Below are positions 1 through 4,254 of a stretch of DNA of 5,179 bases, in pieces. Under the pieces are notes generated by a model, which saw only the letters and a list, made by a program, of their open reading frames with translations, ran no database searches and was not told where the DNA came from. Every line of letters starts with the position of its first letter. Positions within the stretch are counted from its first letter, which is position 1. This DNA is from Chitinispirillales bacterium (GTDB taxonomy: Bacteria > Fibrobacterota > Chitinivibrionia > Chitinivibrionales > Chitinispirillaceae). The position numbers were made by a program, and so were the translations under genes. The stretch spans positions 1 to 5,179 of the forward strand of contig JAIRUL010000257.1 in assembly GCA_031254445.1 (NCBI GenBank), given 5' to 3'.

Positions 1-2
1 TA

Positions 3-62
3 AAATCTTTTTCAGACGAAGCCGAAGCCTAAAAATCTTTTAAATCTTTTTCAGACGAAGCC
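3..62 (+). repeat. Direct repeat of the arm terminus
   Basis: An identical 21-nt word, from AAATCTTTTTCAG through ACGAAGCC, occurs at 3-23 and 42-62 with a 39-nt period. The first copy lacks the rest of the arm. This suggests a truncated or partial neighbouring copy of the same repeat, or a slippage duplication at the arm end. With the right arm (complement of 191-211) the word occurs three times in 211 nt, twice forward and once inverted. Confidence 0.85.
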
Positions 63-71
63 TACGGCTTC
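57..71. repeat. Small palindrome in left arm
   Basis: GAAGCC (57-62), spacer TAC, GGCTTC (66-71) forms a 6-bp stem with a 3-nt loop. The same palindrome with spacer TTA occurs in the right arm at 182-196. The stem is preserved although the loop differs. Confidence 0.8.
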
Positions 72-76
72 ATAAC

Positions 77-98
77 GTGTGGCGCAGAGCCGCCACAC
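77..98. repeat. GC-rich palindrome in left arm
   Basis: GTGTGGCG (77-84) pairs with CGCCACAC (91-98) across the 6-nt loop CAGAGC. The right-arm counterpart at 153-176 has an 11-bp stem (153-163 with 166-176) and a 2-nt loop. The stems are conserved while the loops have diverged, as expected if the fold matters or if the copies arose by inversion. Confidence 0.8.
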
Positions 99-152
99 AA
101 AGTCAAAGTCAACGTCAAAGGCGGTTGGGTACCGAATTTTGATTTTGACTTT

Positions 153-176
153 GTGTGGCGGCTTTAGCCGCCACAC
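153..176. repeat. GC-rich palindrome in right arm
   Basis: GTGTGGCGGCT (153-163) and AGCCGCCACAC (166-176) form a perfect 11-bp stem around a 2-nt TT. It is the strongest local hairpin in the element. It is not followed by a clean T-tract on the plus strand, so it is not a textbook intrinsic terminator. Confidence 0.8.
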
Positions 177-181
177 CATAT

Positions 182-196
182 GAAGCCTTAGGCTTC
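182..196. repeat. Small palindrome in right arm
   Basis: GAAGCC (182-187), spacer TTA, GGCTTC (191-196): the right-arm partner of the palindrome at 57-71. Confidence 0.8.
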
Positions 197-237
197 GTCT
201 GAAAAAGATTTTAAAAAGACTTTATCTTTATATCTAT

Positions 238-242
238 GGAGA
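238..242 (+). promoter_or_regulatory. Ribosome binding site deciding the DUF4349 start
   Basis: GGAGA lies 6 nt upstream of ATG 249 but directly touches ATG 243. The spacing favours 249 as the start codon. Confidence 0.6.
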
Positions 243-248
243 ATGGTA

Positions 249-1046
249 ATGAGCAATGCTATGGCAAACAGCGCTGTGATGGTTGCGGCTGTCCGGCGGG
301 CGGTTATTTCTATAATCATGCCGGTTATCCTATTCGCCCTATCCTCCTGCGGCTCCGCAAAGGATAGGGCGCCCGACGCGTCTTATGCGGCGGACGGCAA
401 CTCGGCGCGGTCGCGGTCGGCGGAAACAGACAAGGGTTACGGCTCCGGCATTGACGATGGCGGAAGCGGAGGGGGAATAGGCGATTTGTTGGGTGGGTCT
501 ATGGCCGGGGGGAAGCGGGTAAGCGATAGGCGGATGGTCGCGTATTCGATATCTTTGGCGTTAATCGTTAAGGACATTGACGAAGCGCGAGCGGTTATTA
601 TCGAAAGCGTGAAGCGCGGCAATGGGTTCATTGTGGAAGAATCTAAAAATTACGTGGCAGCGCGGATTCCGCCGGAGGGCGCGGACGAATTTATAAACGC
701 ATCGAAAGCGCTCGGCAAAACGGAGGGCGAGTCGATAACGGGGACTGATATCACCGACCAGTATCGCGACAACGTTATTCGGTTAGACAACGTTAAGAGC
801 GTTCGGCAGCGGTACTTGGCGCTGCTTGAAAAAGCGCATACCGTAAATGAGATTTTGAGCATTGAGAGGGAGCTTCAGCGGGTGAATTTGGAGATTGAGG
901 TGCTGGAGGGGAGGATAAAGTACGCGGAGCAGAGCGTGGAGTATTCGTACGTAAGGGTCAGCTTTAGGGAAAAAACAAGGCCGGGGCCGGTCGGCTGGGT
1001 TTTTTACGGGCTGTACCGCGGGGTAAAGTGGCTTTTCGTTTGGTAG
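249..1046 (+). CDS. DUF4349 domain-containing lipoprotein
   Basis: A 265-residue predicted lipoprotein of the DUF4349 family, whose molecular function is not established. An N-terminal basic/hydrophobic segment ends in a lipobox, ALSSC, with the lipidated Cys at about residue 34. The following Gly argues for outer-membrane sorting under Gram-negative rules. Residues about 35-92 are a low-complexity Ser/Gly/Asp linker. The DUF4349 core follows (about 95-240): a beta-rich start (YSISLALIVKD), GNGFIVEESKNYVAARIPP, the hallmark DITDQYRDNVIRLDN (about 167-181), a heptad-like helical hairpin (LALLEKAHTVNEILSIERELQRVNLEIEVLEGRI) and the strand VEYSYVRVSF. The C-terminus (GWVFYGLYRGVKWLFVW) is aromatic/hydrophobic, where relatives often carry a membrane helix. 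An in-frame ATG at 243 abuts GGAGA (238-242) with no spacing, whereas ATG 249 has proper spacing, so I chose 249. The family call is firm; the role is unknown. Confidence 0.85.
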   Translation: MSNAMANSAVMVAAVRRAVISIIMPVILFALSSCGSAKDRAPDASYAADGNSARSRSAETDKGYGSGIDDGGSGGGIGDLLGGSMAGGKRVSDRRMVAYSISLALIVKDIDEARAVIIESVKRGNGFIVEESKNYVAARIPPEGADEFINASKALGKTEGESITGTDITDQYRDNVIRLDNVKSVRQRYLALLEKAHTVNEILSIERELQRVNLEIEVLEGRIKYAEQSVEYSYVRVSFREKTRPGPVGWVFYGLYRGVKWLFVW

Positions 1047-1047
1047 G

Positions 1048-1061
1048 GCGCGGGGCCGCGC
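1048..1061 (+). terminator. Weak GC hairpin after the DUF4349 gene
   Basis: GCGCGG (1048-1053) pairs with CCGCGC (1056-1061), starting just after the stop codon. The loop is only 2 nt unless the stem frays. The downstream T-rich stretch (1067-1080) begins about 5 nt later and is interrupted by G and C. This is a possible but weak terminator. Confidence 0.25.
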
Positions 1062-1067
1062 GGCGGT

Positions 1068-1097
1068 TTGCTTTCCTGTTTACCCATAAACTATATT
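1068..1097 (+). promoter_or_regulatory. Candidate sigma-70-type promoter for adk-coaE
   Basis: TTGCTT (1068-1073) and TATATT (1092-1097) are separated by 18 nt in the only AT-rich stretch between the two genes, leaving a leader of about 30 nt before adk. The -10 matches the consensus at 5 of 6 positions and the -35 at only 3 of 6. This is a prediction from sequence alone. Confidence 0.35.
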
Positions 1098-1120
1098 GTA
1101 TTCTCTGACAGTTCACCATC

Positions 1121-1127
1121 AAGGAGG
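1121..1127 (+). promoter_or_regulatory. Strong Shine-Dalgarno of adk
   Basis: AAGGAGG is a full anti-Shine-Dalgarno match, 5 nt before ATG 1133. It fixes the adk start and shows the host uses canonical ribosome binding. Confidence 0.85.
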
Positions 1128-1132
1128 CAGGA

Positions 1133-1705
1133 ATGGCTGGTAAAAACGTGGTTCTTTTCGGCCCGCCGGGCGCGGGCAAGGGCACTCAGGCGGTCAAGCT
1201 GCGGGAGCTTCTCGACGTCCCGCACATCTCTACGGGCGACATGTTCCGCTACCACATCAAGAACGATACGGAGCTTGGGCGCACGGCTAAGGAGTACTCC
1301 AACAGCGGGCGGCTCGTCCCCGACGAGGTGACCATCGCCATGGTTAAGGAGCGCCTTGGCCGCGACGACGTGAAGGGCGGTTTTTTGCTCGACGGTTTCC
1401 CGCGCAGCGTGCCGCAGGCGGAGTCGTTAGACAAGATTTTGGGGGAGCTTGGGATTAAGCTCGACCACGTCGTGAACATCGCGGTCGCCGATCAGGAGGT
1501 CAAGGATAGGCTCGCCAAGCGCGCAACCATCGAGGGGCGCGCGGACGACGCCGACCCCAAGGTGATTGAGAATCGGCTGAACACCTACAAGAACCAAAGC
1601 GAGCCCTGCCTCACGTTCTACCGCCCTAAGAAGATAGTGCGCGACGTCGACGGCATCGGGGCGATAGACGATGTGTTCGGCAGGATAAAGGCTATTTTTT
1701 CCTGA
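1133..1705 (+). CDS. adk: Adenylate kinase, short-LID form
   Basis: Adenylate kinase (ATP + AMP to 2 ADP), cytoplasmic, 190 residues. Visible landmarks: Walker A GPPGAGKGT (10-18); AMP-site signature TGDMFR (34-39) and LVPDEVT (61-67); the family signature GFLLDGFPRS (83-92) with its Asp and Arg; Arg130 before the lid; GRADD (135-139); and ENRLNTY (146-152) with the conserved lid-side Arg148. The lid is the short type with no zinc-binding Cys insert, which explains 190 residues instead of about 215. The short form is common in several phyla, including Bacteroidota/Fibrobacterota relatives and cyanobacteria. All catalytic motifs are intact. It is followed 9 nt later by coaE, so it is probably the first gene of a two-gene operon. 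The usual secY-map neighbours are not seen. Confidence 0.97.
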   Translation: MAGKNVVLFGPPGAGKGTQAVKLRELLDVPHISTGDMFRYHIKNDTELGRTAKEYSNSGRLVPDEVTIAMVKERLGRDDVKGGFLLDGFPRSVPQAESLDKILGELGIKLDHVVNIAVADQEVKDRLAKRATIEGRADDADPKVIENRLNTYKNQSEPCLTFYRPKKIVRDVDGIGAIDDVFGRIKAIFS

Positions 1706-1714
1706 GGCCGGCGC

Positions 1715-2395
1715 GTGGGGTTCTTAGACGATTGCATTCCGCCGGACGGCGGCTGTAAGGCGGCGATAGCCGCGCTTGCGGTCGTCCCGCCGGTGAACTG
1801 GTTTGCGGGCGCGTCTATGCGCGGCGTCCGCGTCGGGATTGCCGGCTACATGGGCGCGGGCAAGAGCACCTGCGCCCGCTCCTTTGAGCCTGCGGGCGCG
1901 CTGGTTATCGACGCCGACGCGGAGGCTAAGCGGCTTATGCGGGGGAGCGTCGATATATTGGATAGGCTGCGGCGCGCGTTTGGCGATGATGTTGCCGGGG
2001 ATGGCGAATTGCGCGTCGAGGCGCTTGGCCGCGCGGCGTTTGGGTCGGTTGACGCGCTGCGTACGCTCAACGGCATTGTGCACCCGCCGCTTGTCGGGCA
2101 TTTGGAGGCGTTAATCGTTGAGTGCGTTAAGCCGCTCTGCATACTTGACGCCGCGCTTATACCGCTTTGGAATATCGAGCCTTGGTTTGATTTGTGCGTG
2201 TGGATCGACGCGCCGTTCGATACGCGCCTGGAGCGGATAGCGGCGAAAGGCGGCGGCGTTGACGAGCGTGAAATATCTCGTAGGATGCGGATGCAGGAAG
2301 AGGTGATGGGCGTTCCGGCGGGGGAAAGGTGGGTTCGCGTGCCGGACGGGGCGTGCCGGGAGTACATTGCGGGGGAAATCAATAAGCGGCGTTGA
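1715..2395 (+). CDS. coaE: Divergent dephospho-CoA kinase
   Basis: A probable dephospho-CoA kinase, the last step of coenzyme A synthesis (ATP-dependent 3' phosphorylation of dephospho-CoA). The P-loop is GYMGAGKST (residues 44-52 from GTG 1715; usual form GGIGSGKS). VIDADAEAKRLM matches the IDAD region, LNGIVHPPL the conserved HP motif, and FDLCVWIDAPFDTRLERI the later strand and R-rich helix, with RRMRMQEE as the RxxxQ element. Departures: the usual PLLFE segment reads ALIPLWNIE, and the C-terminal AD-x-VI-x-N motif is replaced by RWVRVPDG. The GTG start at 1715 is preceded by GAGG overlapping the adk stop, but gives a 34-residue extension before the kinase fold. ATG 1817 would give the standard family start but has no clear ribosome site. 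Another P-loop nucleoside/cofactor kinase is possible but less likely. Confidence 0.78.
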   Translation: MGFLDDCIPPDGGCKAAIAALAVVPPVNWFAGASMRGVRVGIAGYMGAGKSTCARSFEPAGALVIDADAEAKRLMRGSVDILDRLRRAFGDDVAGDGELRVEALGRAAFGSVDALRTLNGIVHPPLVGHLEALIVECVKPLCILDAALIPLWNIEPWFDLCVWIDAPFDTRLERIAAKGGGVDEREISRRMRMQEEVMGVPAGERWVRVPDGACREYIAGEINKRR

Positions 2396-2526
2396 CGGTG
2401 AACGCCTATTGTCGGGCATAATGATATAACCGCCGGCCATTGAGATTGCAGGGGATCGAATGTTTTCGACCCATCGACGGCAGATTGTTGGTTGATAAAT
2501 AGAATTGTTAGTAGATAATCCCCGCG
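2396..2526. other. Convergent intergenic spacer with weak hairpins
   Basis: This 131-nt spacer lies between convergent genes. A 6-bp stem (2388-2393 with 2401-2406) overlaps the coaE stop codon, and an 8-bp stem with one bulged base (2452-2454 and 2456-2460 with 2465-2472) has a TGTT loop. Neither is followed by a proper T-tract on either strand, so termination here is possible but not shown. I see no gene, tRNA or promoter in it. Confidence 0.3.
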
Positions 2527-4209
2527 TCAATACGCATCATCGTCGTCGTCGTCATCCGCCGCCGCGTCCATATCTTCCCTGGTCCGTTCGAGCATCGCCG
2601 CGCGGCTGATTTCCGGGTCTACGTTCATTCTGCTTTTGTACTGCTCCTTGTATGTGCTGACATCCGCGAATCCGCACAGCGCCGCGATTTTTTCCACGCT
2701 TAACTCCTCGCTCCGCATTAGCCTTTGCGAGCGCTTTATCCGCCTAAAGGTTAGCAGCTGCTCGAATGTGCAATCCATGTCTCGCGTTAGCGCGCCGTTG
2801 ACCTCTTCTTCCGTCTTGTCAATCTCTTTCAAAACATCTCCGATTCCAAAACCGGCGTCCGACAGCCTCCTGTCGACGCAATCGACGATGGCGTCCGTAA
2901 TCGGCGAATTTTCTTCCGCTTTCACCTCTAACCGCAGCTGTTTCTCTTCTTGGCTGTGGGAGAGGAAGAGGTAAACGAAGACCGCTATAAGGGCAATGCC
3001 CATGAATATCATCAGCGCGATCATCGCTAACCGGATAGCGAGCGACGCAATTTCTATATTCGCCGTCCCCCAGTTTTTGGGGCTGTACCGTGTGAAGCGC
3101 TCCGCGCCGGACCACGAATGGAACGATGTGGCCGAGGGCGTCGCCGTATTGTCAATCCCGCCGTCGCCGTTGTTGGCGGTAGACGTAGCCGTATCAACGT
3201 TCATTACCGAAACGTCAACCCCGATGGCCGGCGGTATAACCGTAAGGTCGGACAATACGGCGAACGGTATCGCCGCTTCCACCGTGTACCCCGCCGAGTC
3301 CAAGGCTGCTTTCCAGTCCATCTCGTCGGCGATGAGCATTGCGGCGCTGTCTGAGCGGGCGTAGGCGCCGTCTACAAACTCGCCTACGAATGTAATGGCC
3401 CTCGTGCGCGGGCTGAAGCGGATGCTCCTATGGTTTATGCCGGGGAACTGCGCGCGGTCGCGGCGCATATCGATGTGCAGCTCGACGAAGTCCTGCGCGG
3501 TTATCGAGCTGTCCGGCACCCGCGCTATGAAGCGCAGCGCCGCGCCTGCCCACGCCATCTTGAAATACGCCCCGCCGCCGATGTCGGCGCCCTTTATGCC
3601 TTTCCATTTTGACAAGCCGCCGTCGACCTCAAACTCGCCAAACGCGATATTTTGCCTGCCAATCAGATAGCTCTTCTTTGACGCCGCGCGCTTCCCGCGG
3701 TCGAGCGACCACCGATGGGGCAGCGGCGGGGCGTTGACAATAAGGGAGTCGCCGCAGTAGAGGACGTAGCCGAATTGCAGGTGCGTTTGGTCTTGGTCGG
3801 GCACGGAGGCGCAGTTCCAGTCAAGCCGATAGGGCGGGTCTTTGACGACGCCGAGGGTGTCGGTAACCGTCTGCGAGTGGCGGACGAGCAGCATCACCGA
3901 GTCCACCGGCATCCTCGGCAGCACCTCGCAGGTTACGGCGCCGCCGGAGATGGCGGCGCGGGCTGGCGGGGAGGCGAAGGCGGCGCTGTCGGCGGTGATT
4001 GCCTTGGGCCGAAGGCCGGCGGCGGCGCTGTCCGCGGGCTGCTGTCGCGTGAGGATAATAAGGTTTGGGCTGAACGCGATTTGCGGCGCGGCTTGCGTGG
4101 AGCCAGCGAATGCCCGCCCGAAAACGCCGCAAAACGCCAAGCAGCAAAAAAATAGCGCCGGCATAGCGGCATATACCGGTTTCATAAACGGCAGGGGCGG
4201 TTTTTTCAT
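2527..4209 (-). CDS. Membrane-anchored CBM9-like sensor with AraC-type DNA-binding domain
   Basis: A 560-residue protein that appears to be a one-component transmembrane regulator. In order: signal/anchor sequence (about 1-36, with KK then a hydrophobic run and AFAG); a low-complexity stretch; an Ig-like beta region (about 88-165, with DPPYRLDWNCASVPD); a CBM9/DOMON-like domain (about 188-384: FGEFEVDGGLSKW, LRFIARVPD, VELHIDMRRDRA, YTVEAAIPFAVL, final YSPKNWGTANI); one membrane helix (about 388-417, basic residue and SHSQEEK on the cytoplasmic side); and an AraC-type double helix-turn-helix (about 445-538: LTFRRIKRSQRLM, LSVEKIAALCGFADVSTYKEQYKSRM). The tail ends in seven Asp. Binding of sugar or glycan outside and DNA inside is inferred. 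A GTG at 4245 would add 12 residues, but the Lys-Lys-hydrophobic start at 4209 looks more natural. No Shine-Dalgarno is evident. The gene lies just downstream of the AAA+ regulator. Confidence 0.78.
   Translation of the reverse strand: MKKPPLPFMKPVYAAMPALFFCCLAFCGVFGRAFAGSTQAAPQIAFSPNLIILTRQQPADSAAAGLRPKAITADSAAFASPPARAAISGGAVTCEVLPRMPVDSVMLLVRHSQTVTDTLGVVKDPPYRLDWNCASVPDQDQTHLQFGYVLYCGDSLIVNAPPLPHRWSLDRGKRAASKKSYLIGRQNIAFGEFEVDGGLSKWKGIKGADIGGGAYFKMAWAGAALRFIARVPDSSITAQDFVELHIDMRRDRAQFPGINHRSIRFSPRTRAITFVGEFVDGAYARSDSAAMLIADEMDWKAALDSAGYTVEAAIPFAVLSDLTVIPPAIGVDVSVMNVDTATSTANNGDGGIDNTATPSATSFHSWSGAERFTRYSPKNWGTANIEIASLAIRLAMIALMIFMGIALIAVFVYLFLSHSQEEKQLRLEVKAEENSPITDAIVDCVDRRLSDAGFGIGDVLKEIDKTEEEVNGALTRDMDCTFEQLLTFRRIKRSQRLMRSEELSVEKIAALCGFADVSTYKEQYKSRMNVDPEISRAAMLERTREDMDAAADDDDDDDAY
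2536..2556 (-). repeat. Asp-codon trinucleotide run at the C-terminus
   Basis: Seven consecutive GAC/GAT codons encode the poly-Asp tail three residues from the end of the CBM9/AraC protein. The run mixes GAC and GAT, which limits perfect slippage, but copy number may still vary between strains. Confidence 0.8.
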
Positions 4210-4254
4210 GCAATAAATATAGATAATGGCGCGCAAGGGGCCCACAAATAAATG

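Larger units (their letters stand above)
42..211. repeat. Long nested inverted repeat (MITE-like or palindromic intergenic element)
   Basis: The segment 42-104 is repeated as its reverse complement at 147-211, with only three substitutions plus a small difference in the loop of an inner hairpin. The arms flank a 42-nt centre (105-146). Similarity continues outward more weakly: 32-41 resembles the complement of 214-223. Each arm contains two smaller palindromes, so the element can fold as one long hairpin or as several short ones. No reading frame is seen inside. It could be a MITE, a repetitive extragenic palindrome of a lineage-specific family, or a structured RNA or transcription barrier. 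No target-site duplication is evident, and the left boundary may lie outside the window. The inverted-repeat structure is certain; its class is an inference. Confidence 0.9.

Noticed and set aside
1..62. Possible CRISPR array
   Set aside because: Only two direct copies of a 21-nt word with an 18-nt gap, and the third copy is inverted. There are no regular spacers and no cas genes.
57..98. tRNA or small structured RNA gene
   Set aside because: The hairpins do not form a cloverleaf and lack T-loop and anticodon-arm features. The symmetry with 147-211 explains them as an inverted repeat.
1846..2382. Long minus-strand reading frame opposite coaE (178 aa)
   Set aside because: It is Ser/Arg/Pro-rich with no recognisable motif, lies opposite a gene with clear kinase motifs, and is expected in GC-rich DNA.
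2388..2472. Bidirectional intrinsic terminator between coaE and the minus-strand gene
   Set aside because: Two short stems exist but neither has a T-tract on either strand, so I list them only as weak hairpins in the spacer.
3715..4155. Plus-strand reading frame opposite the CBM9/AraC gene (146 aa)
   Set aside because: Gly/Val/Arg-rich shadow with no family features; the minus-strand frame has a coherent domain order.
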